This document shows positions 34,282 to 43,911 of a DNA stretch of 64,000 bases, piece by piece. The stretch spans positions 1,922,001-1,986,000 of the forward strand of contig WACJ01000405.1 of NCBI GenBank assembly GCA_008973525.1, written 5' to 3'. The first letter of the stretch is position 1, and each line of letters opens with the position of its first letter. The position numbers and the translations under genes are program-made. A model generated the notes under the pieces. It did not search any database, was not told the DNA's origin, and saw only the letters and a program-made list of their open reading frames with translations. This DNA comes from Stenopsyche tienmushanensis (lineage: Eukaryota; Arthropoda; Insecta; Trichoptera; Stenopsychidae).

Positions 34282-34548
34282 CAGCGGTTCTTAAACTGGG
34301 GTCCGCGGACTCCCGGGGGTCCGCGAAGACATTGTTGGGGGTCCGCGAGAATATAAACAAAACAATTATCTATAGTTGAAAAAGATATTTTCGTCGAATT
34401 ATTTACAGAAAACATTGTAAAATGATCTATTTTGACCAAGAAATGTTTGTTTGTTGGAAAAAATAAGTCACAAGGGTTGAGATGGGTCCGCAAAAAAAAA
34501 TTTTGCTCAAGAGGGGGTCCGCGGACTACATAAGTTTAAGAAGCGCTG
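34282..34548. mobile_element. Complete 267-bp hAT MITE with 8-bp target duplication
   Basis: Begins CAGCGGTTCTTAAACTGGGG and ends with the inverse of CAGCGCTTCTTAAACTTATG, both rich in gggtccgcgga. The 8-bp duplication GTCTAATC flanks it exactly (34274-34281 and 34549-34556). In hAT-D copies 1 and 4 the same position shows a single GTCTAATC (minus strand 19788-19795 and 49449-49456). It is non-autonomous with no coding frame. A scrap of the same family is at 30262-30330. Confidence 0.92.
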
Positions 34549-34556
34549 GTCTAATC

Positions 34557-34576
34557 TATATATATATATATATACA
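34557..34576. repeat. (TA)n microsatellite
   Basis: Ten or so TA repeats directly after the MITE target duplication. Confidence 0.8.
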
Positions 34577-34949
34577 GTACATATATGTTTTTCAAATTGT
34601 TATATTAAACTTTCCCTACCGATGATGTATTTACTACACCTCGACTCTAATAATGGGAATATCGATATGAAATATAATAGATACGGGGTTAAATTTTTTT
34701 GTATTCCTCCGTAATATAATTACGAATCACATCAAAGTATTATAATATATAAGTATTCATCTGCAGCGATGGAAATAAATAATTTGTCGGGAAATCGGGA
34801 ATTTTGCGAGTTTTAGTCCGTGTCTCAGCAGAAAGGAGTTTAAACAGTCACATTGATGGTGTTATACGAAAATGGGGGCTCACGCGGTCCTCAACTCGAA
34901 CTAGCATTTAAATATCTGATGATGATAACAAGTATGGAGGCTTAGCGTA

Positions 34950-36243
34950 TGTGAATTTTTTATTGCTTTCTTTATCTATTTTTGAATTGTATTTTTATCT
35001 TTTCTTAAATAAATAAAATTCTTTCACCTTCAAATTATTTTTTTTATTAAACAAATGGACTTATTAGTAATTTTTGATCAAATTTATCAATGTAATTTCT
35101 TTCTCAGAGAAGTGAGATAAGATTTGAAGTGTCCACGAAGACGGTATGCATAGACTTATCTGGCGCAAAAAGCAAGTGTTATCTGCTGACGCATGCCGGC
35201 ATTTGACGGGTGTGTACGTCAAAGTGTTAAAGAAATTGTATGAAAAGTTCCAAGAAATCAGATCATATATAGAACGAATTTTTCAACATTGTGGATGAAT
35301 GATTGTACTTTTGCTCGTCAATTCTAGTATATATATATTAATAAAAATTGTGATTTTAGAACATCCATTTAGAATGTCCATTTTATTATATATTACACAA
35401 ACACATATACTCATATTTTAGCTAAAATATGAAGGAATAAAATGCACAAAGCTTAAAATCGAAATATTTCCTGACGTTGTGAACATTGATAACAATTTTC
35501 GAGACTTGAATAATTGTACATACCGGCATTGAATTAAAATCTACAAAGCTGCTTTTTAATCTACAAGTAGTTTACGATAATTATTGTTAAATAAATGTCA
35601 TCTACTTTCGATGCAAAGTGGCTAGGGCTTTGGAAGACTTGGCTAAAATTGTAGCGCGGAACTTAACAAGATTGAAGTATTGCAGCATTGTAATTCTTTA
35701 TATTCCAATATAAGTATTCTAAAAAATATATGAGGGCTTGTTTATCACCCTGACATGAATATAACGGCACAATTGATGGACATATTTATTTTTTTCATTC
35801 ATCAGCACACAAACCTTTTATGATGGATTATTACATAATACATAAAGTACTCTCTATAAAGTACTTTCGATAATGTATAATGTTTTTCGGGTCATCAAAC
35901 CTATTTGGTTGTTATTTTGCCCTCGAATAGCCTTCATACACCGAGGTCGAAGGTCAGGGTATCATCTTACCGTTTTGGACCACCTCATTTGGGGATTAAA
36001 TAAAGATTCGGTCAAGTAATAATGTACGATTAGGGTTCATTGAATTTCCCCCCCCTGCCCTATGAAGATGTGTCAAAATGGACGTTTGGAAGATTTTCCA
36101 TGTGATCTTCTGACACACTTCTGCTAATCTGGGGGATCCCATATTTTAATCACACATCCAGATAAATTAATTCGATTTATGACTGGATTCAAGCCAAAGG
36201 ATGTTTATTCTATTTGATTTATGTTAGCAGTCTTGCATCAGAT
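34950..36243. other. Intron 1 sequence with no recognised element
   Basis: AT-rich up to about 35900, then somewhat more mixed (35920-36180). Nothing could be assigned. Confidence 0.4.
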
Positions 36244-36420
36244 TTAAATAAGCTGACCTCGCGATGATGCACTACTTGAATAACCACCTGTCCTCGTGCT
36301 GAAATATTCGTAGCCGTCCTTCGAATACCACGGTGGGTTGTGGAATTTGATTTGTCTGCAAAAATATTGGCCATCGCCGTCTATCGTGCTCCGAGTAGAT
36401 ACGATGGAATACGTATGATT
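36244..36420 (-). other. Unassigned open stretch with protein-like composition
   Basis: On the minus strand a frame without ATG is open for about 58 codons and ends at TAA (36246-36244). It includes STIDGDGQYFCRQIKFHN, PPWYSKDGYEYFSTRTGG and YSSSASSRGQ. Tyr-, Gly- and Ser-rich content and G+C near 50% contrast with the surrounding AT-rich intron. An AG acceptor (atatttttgcag) lies inside the frame and a GT (GCGAG|GTCAGC) near its end, so it could be an exon. However, as an exon between host exons 1 and 2 it does not keep the frame. It may also be chance. A second frame across the same bases is open as well, which lowers confidence. Confidence 0.25.
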
Positions 36421-36639
36421 TTAGCAAATAATACCAGCAGCAATTTGTATTATTTCAAGCAGCGAAGACGTGTAGTTATGAAACGCTTTGTGGTTTTATA
36501 AATATTTTGCTTGAATTTGCATAATATAAGAAAAACAGTTTCCGAATATTCGTCCGATGGATGCGATAGTCTCGTCGCATTTTTAGGAGTTAAAATAATA
36601 TCGCATCAATATTGAATTGGTAGCCTAACAATACTAACG

Positions 36640-36900
36640 AATCACTCAATAAGTTCGTAGGATGACATATAGTTAACGCCACTATTGACAAATTCCTACT
36701 ATTTACAAAAAAAAAAAAAAAAATTATATATAAAAATCTGTTCCTAATTACAATATTTTTACCTATTATTGTAAAAATATTGTAATAATATTGTAAACGC
36801 AAAGCAATAGATGCTGAAGGCTCTGGTCAAACAAATTCGGCAGTTCCACAACTTAATTTCGTTCTATCGTAGATTGAAGTTGTGTGAAATAGCTGACACC
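36640..36900 (+). mobile_element. mariner family C remnant, copy 3, left part
   Basis: Shares actcaataagttcgtaggat and gacatatagttaacgccact with 6599 and 26393. The coding remnant reads FHNLISFYRRLKLCEIADT. Interrupted at 36901 by a TTAA MITE; the right part resumes at 37295. Confidence 0.65.
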
Positions 36901-36904
36901 TTAA

Positions 36905-37290
36905 CCCCTATGGGAGTACTATCGGAGACCCTCCGTTTCCCCCTCCACTATTCAGAAAGAGCACTCAAGTACATTGAAGCTCGGAGACAGACAGAGACAG
37001 ACTTAGCGCAGTTCGGAAGACCGAGACGGAGAGCTTCCCTGCATGCATCGCACGATTGTATATTAGCCCAAATTTATTGACTAATAATGATTTCGATTTC
37101 AAGTGTGTTATTTGTTTACGCAAAGAAATGACCGAATATTGTGTGTTATCGACAGTGTTTATTTACATTTGACTCTCCCTCGAATTGAAGATTTTCTTAC
37201 GCTGATAGGAGCTGACAGAAAGTAATCGGTGTAAAGCGATTATGACATCAACGACTTCATCGATTTTAAATTTGCTCACTAACGAAAAGG
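36905..37290 (+). mobile_element. TTAA MITE family P, complete 386-bp copy
   Basis: Flanked by TTAA at 36901-36904 and 37291-37294, starting CCCCTATGGGAGTACT and ending GCTCACTAACGAAAAGG. The interior matches 4260-4525 (agaaagagcactc, gagacagacagagacaga, ttattgactaataatgattt, tcgatttcaag). It lies in a mariner-C remnant at a TTAA that is intact in copy 2 (26646-26649), so both ends and the target are defined. The 89-codon plus-strand frame at 36811 crosses the mariner/MITE junction and is not a gene. Confidence 0.82.
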
Positions 37291-37294
37291 TTAA

Positions 37295-37510
37295 AAATAT
37301 TATAAGGCAGTGTATTCACTTTTTTGCATAAGAATTTGTCCATGAGAAAGCTCTGTGCAAAAAGGGTACCGAGCTTGCTCACACTCAATCAATAACCGCA
37401 ACGCGTCCGTAATTCAGAGCGCTGTTTGGAGCTGTTGATTTTTACGTATTTGACAATGGGTTCATTATTACACTCCAGAATCAAATCGGCAGTCAGCTCA
37501 AGAGTCACTC
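37295..37510 (+). mobile_element. mariner family C remnant, copy 3, right part
   Basis: Continues the mariner after the MITE: SMRKLCAKRVPSLLT, then RNSERCLELL, and HYTPESNRQSAQ-like remains near 37465-37500. The first catalytic Asp region is deleted. Confidence 0.6.
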
Positions 37511-37524
37511 TTGCTTCTATTATG

Positions 37525-37558
37525 TGGTTTTTATCTCGACGCTATAGAAGGGTTGAGA
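37525..37558 (-). mobile_element. Isolated pogo-like terminus
   Basis: tggtttttatctcgacgcta then tagaagggttga, as at 7806-7845. No partner end identified. Confidence 0.45.
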
Positions 37559-37654
37559 CTATTAGCTTATTTCAACGATTTATCTGTGTTCCAATAGTAA
37601 TAATATTTATTTTATGCGAGCGTATTTCTACTCTACTCCATTCGAAAATTCCAC

Positions 37655-38144
37655 TGTCCACATAAATGCACTTTTCTCTCAGGACCGCATAGCGTGAGTG
37701 AAGCTTGTATATCAATAAAAGAGCCTTAACACCGTTGATAGCACACAATATTCGTTCATTTATTCACGCAAATATAAACAATACACATGTGTCTCTTAAT
37801 CTTACACATCTTTGCCTCTTGTGTAGTATTAATAACAAAACATTGTATTGCTTTATAGAAATACAGCCAATTCTTTGTGTTCGTATAACTCGATGATCGG
37901 AAATTCAATTGAAACGCTACAAAAGAATAAAATATAGCTTAAATGTAATGTTTGAAATAATAATTTGAATAAATAATAGTATTTTATTCAAAATGGAAGC
38001 ATGGTATTGAAAATAAAGCGCAATGGATCGCTTTTCATAATATTTGATAGTATTTAGACGTGTAGGGGTGACTTTACAGCATGACCTTGCCATCGATGCA
38101 AGAGTCCAAACGCATATATGCGCGATTACTAATAAACGGGTTAA
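37655..38144 (+). mobile_element. TTAA-MITE family L, copy 3 (longest)
   Basis: About 490 bp: ttttctctcaggaccgcata, aagcttgtatatcaataaaa, gttgatagcacacaatattc, gcgcaatggatcgc, tatttagacgtgtaggggtg, accttgccatcgatgcaaga, ending aataaacgggttaa with TTAA at 38141-38144. The left border is not resolved. Small open frames inside are not genes. Confidence 0.6.
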
Positions 38145-38159
38145 TTTCGGCCTTGGTCA

Positions 38160-38660
38160 CTTCAATAAAACCTTGTACTTTTAAACCTATCCAATTATCC
38201 GAGAGCACGTCCATTCGATATCTTTTAATAGGAGTGCTCTATTTGCGAATATCCTACGCCAAACATGATAAATCAATGACGGAGATAAGGCTTGCTGATG
38301 AATATTTCAATCAGCGTTGAAAATCTCAACAGCCATCAATCGCGACGCAAAATATGAGACCTCCGAGCACCCCCCTGTTATATACGGATATTTAATTATA
38401 TCGTTTTTATGGCTGTGGATTACCCTCATATTCCCGGTAAACCCCCGGAGGGCCCACCCTACAATTTCACCTCCAAGGCCACCGATTCGAACATTATTAC
38501 CTCTCATGTTATTTATAATCTGATAATTCATAGAGCTTAATTATTTTCATTCTCAATTATAAATTGCCCGTTTATTATTTGTTGTTGTTTTCATTTTACA
38601 AATCAATGGTTCTATGATTCGCGATTCTGATTTTCAAAACAATAAAAAATCCGGAAAACA
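38160..38660. other. Intron 1 sequence, unassigned
   Basis: The region 38400-38480 is slightly more G+C-rich (cccggtaaacccccggaggg); opposing open frames of 68-74 codons overlap there without motif or splice support. Confidence 0.35.
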
Positions 38661-38665
38661 AAATA

Positions 38666-39094
38666 CTAGGGAAGTTCAAATATAACCCGGAATTTTGCTG
38701 TATAACTTTATTAATGATTTATAAAAAAATAATTGGAGTATCTTATTTTTCTACATGGTTCCCTTCATTTGATAAAAAAATCCATTGAATAGGAAGCTTC
38801 TCGATCTTGTCACCGAAGAAAGAAAACGAGATATAGCATTCTTTGTTGCGCAACGCGTAATTATTAATTTTCTTATAAACAAATGCATGGAATTTTAATG
38901 AATTGAGACCAGTCTAGATTTGAATCCATGCGACTCATTTGACCGTCTGTTTGGTTAATTGAAAGAGACATTATGAGGGCAACGATTTTGAGACCGCGCT
39001 GCGGTCGAACAATACGTACGCAACTGGTTTTCGGAGCAGCTTTCGGCTTAAATTTGTATCGTAAAATTCCGTGTTATATTTGAATCCCCCCTCG
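38666..39094. mobile_element. mariner-like MITE (family J) with nested fold-back fragment
   Basis: Ends are inverted repeats, gttcaaatataacccggaat (from 38675) and the inverse of attcaaatataacacggaat (to 39086), with TA outside (38664-38665, 39095-39096). The CGAGGG..TTCAAATATAACCCGGA pattern is typical of Tc1/mariner-derived repeats. Inside, 38755-38890 matches fold-back family I (cattgaataggaagcttctc, gttgcgcaacgcgtaat), suggesting a nested insertion. Confidence 0.6.
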
Positions 39095-39099
39095 TACAA

Positions 39100-39745
39100 A
39101 CGCTTACAAAAAACAGTAGCTGATTAGCAGTACGGAATAGAGTGCGTAAAAATATACGGTAATGATGGATCACTCTCACTCAAGTACTGCTTTTATCGTC
39201 TGATAGTGAATAATATAATGATAAACGAGAATATTTAATCGAATAGATAGATTTCAGACAATGACGGCTATTCAACCAATTGATATTGCGCCTGGGATAG
39301 GAAAAAATCCAGTTAAGCTCCTAAAAACACTATTAAGTGGGCTTATAGCACTGATGCTTTTAATATGCTAAGAAATCCGTCAAAAATGGCAGAAAGTTAA
39401 TCAAACATTGTGTCGAAAAATTATGAAAATGCATATTGGATTTTTGATTAACTTAATTGACTAAAGACCGAGTATTGGTATAGTGGTGTATAAATTATGG
39501 TTTCTTATTATAAAGATTCGATAAATTCATACTAATCAATTTTTGGAGATTGGATGTAAAGGGTGCGGTAGGAAAACTACCTTATTTAAAAATGAATAAT
39601 ATGAGCAATATAGGAGATATCAGTTTCTTTTACCGTGTTCCCGTGTTACAGAAAGACATTAAAAGACAGTCCTCTGCATGATTGTTACTAAAATTACATG
39701 ACAGAAAATGTTAGATCATCCCTTCAAGGAAGTTTTCCTATCACA
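39100..39745. other. Intron 1 sequence with a 19-bp imperfect inverted repeat
   Basis: agggtgcggtaggaaaact (39559-39577) pairs with agttttcctatcacaccct (39731-39749) with two or three mismatches. This may mark a small MITE directly before hAT-D copy 3. Otherwise unassigned. Confidence 0.35.
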
Positions 39746-39751
39746 CCCTGT

Positions 39752-40300
39752 TAGAGAATCCAACCCCGAGCAAAAAATTTCGTCCCGGGATTTCAGGATT
39801 GCATTAGACCAGCCTAAGATCAGTCCCGGGTAAGGAAGTTTTAGGTGCTCATGAATCCCGGGACTAGTAACACACCTCACCAGCACGTTGAAGGCTACTA
39901 AATCGAGACATTCTCGCCGAAATCTGGACACTTGGAAACAGTGGCGTAACTACTAATTGGCGAGCTTAAGCGATGCCTAGGGGCAGTAACTGTCTAATTT
40001 ATGTATACATATATATAGTACGCGTTTGTTTTTTTTTTCAAATTGTTATATTAACCGTTGCCCACCGGTGATGTATTTACTACACCTCGACTCTAATAAT
40101 GGGAATATCGATATGAAATATAATAGATACGGGGTTCAAAATTTTTGTATTCCTCCGTAATATAATTACGAATCACATCAAAGTATTATAGTATATAAGT
40201 ATTCATCTGCAGCGACGGAAATATATAATTTGTCAGAAAATCGGGAATTTTGCGAGTTTTAGTCCGTGTCTCAGCCGAAAGGAATTTTATCAGTCATAAT
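39752..40300 (+). mobile_element. hAT family D, copy 3 (non-coding)
   Basis: Starts TAGAGAATCCAACCCCGAG, then ttaggtgctcatgaatcccg, aatcgagacattctcgccga, gtgatgtatttactacacct and gtccgtgtctcagccgaaag, collinear with copies 1, 2 and 4. It stops before the dimerisation-domain coding segment. The MITE target reads GTCTAATT here, uninterrupted. Confidence 0.65.
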
Positions 40301-40309
40301 CAATATAAG

Positions 40310-40760
40310 GTGATCCCCTTGGTTAACTGTTAACTGTCCTTCAAAATTGCCTCAAAGAAATGTGTTGAATATTAGAGTTGTAATTGAACTTCCCAACTCG
40401 GCAATTATTGCTTTACAGTGTTGAAAAGGTGGCTGCAATTCAATTAATTTTTGAATAAATCAGCAGATTTTTATATGGGTTGCTTTGTTTTGGTTCAATT
40501 AAAATGCTGTTCCCAAAAATCTTTTCTCTACGATTTTCCAGGAATCATTAGGCACCATTGATCAGGGACGAGGATTAGGATTGGGTCTTCCACTTCGAGG
40601 CTTATTTTGAAATCAATATTCAATTTCTTTCATAAAAATAATATGACTTTCAATATGTTAGATCAGTTAAACGGGTTAGTTTAAAAAAAAACAAAGAAAT
40701 ATAATTTCAGCAAGAGGATTGATTACAAAACTAGTTTGTAAAAAAACGACATTAATTATT
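40310..40760. other. Intron 1 sequence with no recognised element
   Basis: AT-rich; no supported exon, repeat or motif. Confidence 0.4.
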
Positions 40761-40763
40761 TTG

Positions 40764-41110
40764 TACGGCGGTGTCAGGTCTGGAGACCATGCGATCCACG
40801 GAATAGAGGAAGTCCCCAGGCAAAAAATCCAGTGGTGTCAGGTCTGGAGACTGTGCGAGCCACAAAACATGGGCGCCAAAAAAAATTTTACACGAGAGGT
40901 GGCAAAAATTGAACAAATTTAATAAAAACATCTTAAACATAAAGAGTATTTTCTTAACCCTGTCCCTGCCAAATTGGTACCTCTTCAAATTTAATGATTT
41001 TAAGGTGAAATTTTGGGTATTTTTTCAATGTAAAACATCCTGTATATGCCCTAACATAAATTTCAACGAATGCACTAAAGTCTTAATTAAGTTTGGTAAG
41101 AATATGATTT
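40764..41110 (-). mobile_element. Family E transposon fragment with duplicated SPDLTPLDF module
   Basis: The minus strand reads LAQSPDLTPLDFLPGDF and, one unit on, VSRPDTA. The xRSPDLTPLDFF motif surrounds the third acidic catalytic residue in IS630/Tc1-related transposases. The DNA behind it (gtggtgtcaggtctggagac) occurs twice about 57 bp apart. The downstream block (cttaaccctgtccctgccaa, ggtacctcttc) recurs at 46530 and 53915. Rest of the transposase absent. Confidence 0.55.
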
Positions 41111-41333
41111 TTAAATTCTGCTTAAATATATGAATACGTAATTGATTGGATTTTGAGTCTTATATTAAATACATCCCCGGAGATCTTAATTGGAATTAAG
41201 GCGGAATTTTTCTTTGGCGATCATTAAAGAACGTAGACGGCATTAAGATGAAATTTTCCACAATTTGCCTATCAAATTTACTCTTAAATATATTTTTAAG
41301 CTAAATTCTATCAATTAATTGAAGCGCACTCAC

Positions 41334-41651
41334 CGGTGTGATCTCAGTTGGCACTGAGATTGTTGAGGCGTTGGCATTTGCAGGAAACAATATCTGACAC
41401 CAGATGAAACTCAGCAGGCAAGTGTTGATGAAAAGTCGCTTTCTTCTGGATTCTTCGCATTCCTTTCTTCTAATCTTGAATTTGTTGAAAGCCATTATTG
41501 TAAAATGCCTCATTGGTGGGGTCTTCGTGAGCATCGTACTCAATGCGTGGTGAATTCAACGAAGAAATACCTTCGTGTTGAAACGCTTGTTTTTGTTATG
41601 ATCATCGATTACACTTTCACTTCTTCCAAAGCAGTTATTTCGCATAAAAAT
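41334..41651 (-). CDS. Host gene exon 1: 5' UTR part, signal peptide and mature N-terminus
   Basis: Minus strand. Coding runs from ATG at 41534 to 41334 (201 bp, 67 codons, phase 0 out), with donor CACCG|GTGAGTGCG at 41333. Upstream, an in-frame TGA (41558-41556) closes the frame, so translation must start at 41534 or at a later Met (residue 8 or 14). Residues 34-56 (RLFINTCLLSFIWCQILF, PANANA) form a hydrophobic core with a small-residue cleavage motif after ANANA, that is, a signal peptide with an unusually long basic N-region if the first ATG is used. The mature protein would begin STISVPTEITP. The 5' side has an acceptor (ttctcttgcag, ending 41652), so 41535-41651 is probably 5' UTR spliced to an upstream non-coding exon that is not identified. 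Confidence 0.72.
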
Positions 41652-41654
41652 CTG

Positions 41655-42385
41655 CAAGAGAACAAAAAAACCAATTATGAATAACCATGTAAAGTTTTTA
41701 AAAAAAATCAGAATTTAAAGATTGCAACTGCGCAACGCGCGTAATTATTCGTTTTCTCATAAATGAAAGCGTAAAACCAAGCAAGATTTTAAGAAAACTT
41801 GAGGCATAGTTCGTTGATGCTACTCTGCCAGTTACAGATGAAGTTTCGGCATCTCAACTAGCCAAAGATCGACCGTGATTGAGAAAGGTTTGGTGGAATA
41901 TTTTACAAGCTCAACCATTTGGAATTGACCGAAAACCGTTGATGGAATTGAGAAAAATCTATTTATAAGCGAACGAGAATTATTAAGAAGAGAAATTCAA
42001 ATATGGTACAAATAAAATTAATTTAGCTAAAAAAAGTAAAAACCGGGACTAAGTAATTCGATGATTCAAAGAATTCATTGATTTTATAAAGTGGACTTTT
42101 ATAATGTAACGTAATTTAGTTTCTCATTGAAAAAATACTATTGAAGCGAATGAAAACTATTTTGATTGAATAAATTATGTTATGGCATTTTAGTTTCATC
42201 TATGAATTCCGAAAGCTCATGTGTAACGCCCTAATTTTTATATGAAATTCTCATTGACACTGTATAGGGTCTTAACATTATTTTATGAGTTGATCCCATC
42301 CTGGGTTATTGTATTTATATATGCTTCGCCATGTGACCTGCCCGCTGCCATTTCAAACGACATTTGTATAATTTTCACCTTCTTA
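41655..42385. other. Upstream sequence with a fold-back family I scrap
   Basis: 41730-41760 (gcgcaacgcgcgtaattatt, cgttttctcataaa) matches one end of the family I repeat. Upstream of exon 1; a promoter could lie here but no TATA, initiator or CpG feature is convincing. Confidence 0.35.
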
Positions 42386-42545
42386 ATCCTTTAAATGGAA
42401 ATGACGTATATATTCGTCATGACCCAAGTCCATGCAAAGTGGGTATGACGGATATATCCGCATTATGAAAGTTAAGAAAACCTCAATGGAAAATGACGGA
42501 TATGTCCGATTTCAGTGTTGTGTACGTTAAATGTAAGAATGATTA
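42386..42545. mobile_element. piggyBac-like MITE remnant with three palindromic blocks
   Basis: cctttaaatggaaatgacgt resembles the start of the element at 46645. Three palindromic or near-palindromic blocks follow: gacgtatatattcgtc, gacggatatatccg, gacggatatgtccg. They are variants of GACGTATATATACGTC seen in the piggyBac derivative at 2328. Ends uncertain. Confidence 0.45.
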
Positions 42546-42549
42546 ATCT

Positions 42550-43555
42550 CGGGAACTGATTTGATGATGACTTATATGATTATTGTTTGCCCATCTCAAT
42601 CAAATGACGGTACAAATAAACGTATGATTTATATGATGCTCTTATCTATTGTTTATTGCGTTCGTTTCAATTAAAAATGAAATGTTTTTTTAAAATAAAA
42701 GGCAAAACTCTTTATGTATAATTTTACGTTCCGAACATTTATATCGGTTCGATTACGGTTTTGTTCCGGGGAGTTTTTTTTTAATTTTAGATATAACATA
42801 ATTTAGAATATTTTATTCCTTATTCTCCAATAATCATTCTTCGCGTTTTGGAAATCTTTCTAGAAAATTTCTAGAATTTTAGAGTTATTATGTAGGCGAT
42901 ATCGAAATAAGGCCGCTGAGGTGGTTGACTTGCGCTGTAGTCGGGGTCCACGTTGTTCAGACGCGGAAATCGCACGCTCTCATTCTCTATGGACGCGTAT
43001 GTGCATACCCAAATACTCGGTTAAAAGTATATTGATTTTGCCAGTTAACGGTTTATAATTTAATTCCGGTTCGAAGCCCTGATACAAATCCAAGGTATTT
43101 AGCTTCATTTAATTATAGTTGTTTTGTTATGTTTGAATTTCATTGGCAAAGGTAAGACCATTTAAACAAATATGATCAATCCACCACCACAAGAGTGTTG
43201 TTTTGGTAACACTTAGTATGGTAGATAGATGTGCTATATTTCATAAAAAATATTAACGTGTAGAATTTAATTATTTCGCCATAAAACTACTTTATTTGAG
43301 CGTATTAATGTTAAATATAGTGATAAAATCCTCCAGAGCGTTCACACGAAAACATAAACGACATACAAATGTCGAATTTAGGCTTAAACTTGGAAAGAGC
43401 TCAAACATAAAAGAAGGCGTATTTATAATATATTTTGAAACTCTTTGATCAGAAATCTGATCATCAGTCAGATTTATAGCAATCAAGCCGAGTTTTTGCG
43501 TCGATTCATAAGGAGAGACAACATAACAGAGACAAAGAAACAGTCAAAACAATAG
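42550..43555. other. Sequence with no recognised element
   Basis: AT-rich apart from a short G+C-richer stretch at 42900-43020; no supported feature. Confidence 0.4.
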
Positions 43556-43559
43556 ACTG

Positions 43560-43910
43560 AAAGGGAAAAATAGGCTCCAAAGAAGGCGAAGACTGTTCCA
43601 TCTGTAAACAAGATAATGGCAACCATCTTAAGAAAATTTTCTTAGGGAAAGTCTAGTCTCGCTCGCGCTTTTAACTTTTGGGGGTACTTCTGTAATTGTA
43701 CAGATCATAGAAGGTCCCGAGTACGCCTTTATTATCTAAAATGCCGCAAAAATCCCTAAAAAAGTGGCCACTACATCTGTGTGCCCAACCGGTCCATCTT
43801 TCGGACCGCTGACACGATGAAAAACATAGGAACGAAGAAGAGCAAAGAAGGAGAAGACAGTTCCATCTGTAAGCAAGGTCATGGCATCAGTTTTTTGGAT
43901 GCGTGTGAGA
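43560..43910 (-). repeat. Two related repeat units about 250 bp apart
   Basis: Plus-strand gaaggcgaagactgttccat, ctgtaaacaagataatggca (43581-43620) recurs as gaaggagaagacagttccat, ctgtaagcaaggtcatggca (43845-43885). The second unit with its flank (ggtccatctttcggaccgct) also resembles the minus strand of 32812-32945. Class unknown; may derive from a decayed transposon. Confidence 0.45.
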
Positions 43911-43911
43911 T

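Larger units (their letters stand above)
34042..34950 (+). mobile_element. hAT family D, copy 2, interrupted by a hAT MITE
   Basis: Starts TAGGGAATCCAATCCCGGGA. The body (gtgctcatgaatcccgggac, aaatcgagacattctcgccg, gaaacagtggcgtaat) and the downstream part (gatgtatttactacacctcg, aatgggaatatcgatatgaa, gtccgtgtctcagc, atgggggctcacgcggtc) are collinear with the copies at 19131, 39752 and 48896. Coding of the dimerisation domain begins (LELAFKYLM) and is truncated. The 34282-34548 MITE interrupts it. Confidence 0.7.

Noticed and set aside
36811..37080. 89-codon plus-strand open frame as a gene
   Set aside because: It crosses the junction between a mariner remnant and the TTAA MITE inserted at 36905.
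43060..43085. A second tRNA T-loop-like match (ccggttcgaagccc)
   Set aside because: No cloverleaf can be drawn from the flanking AT-rich sequence.
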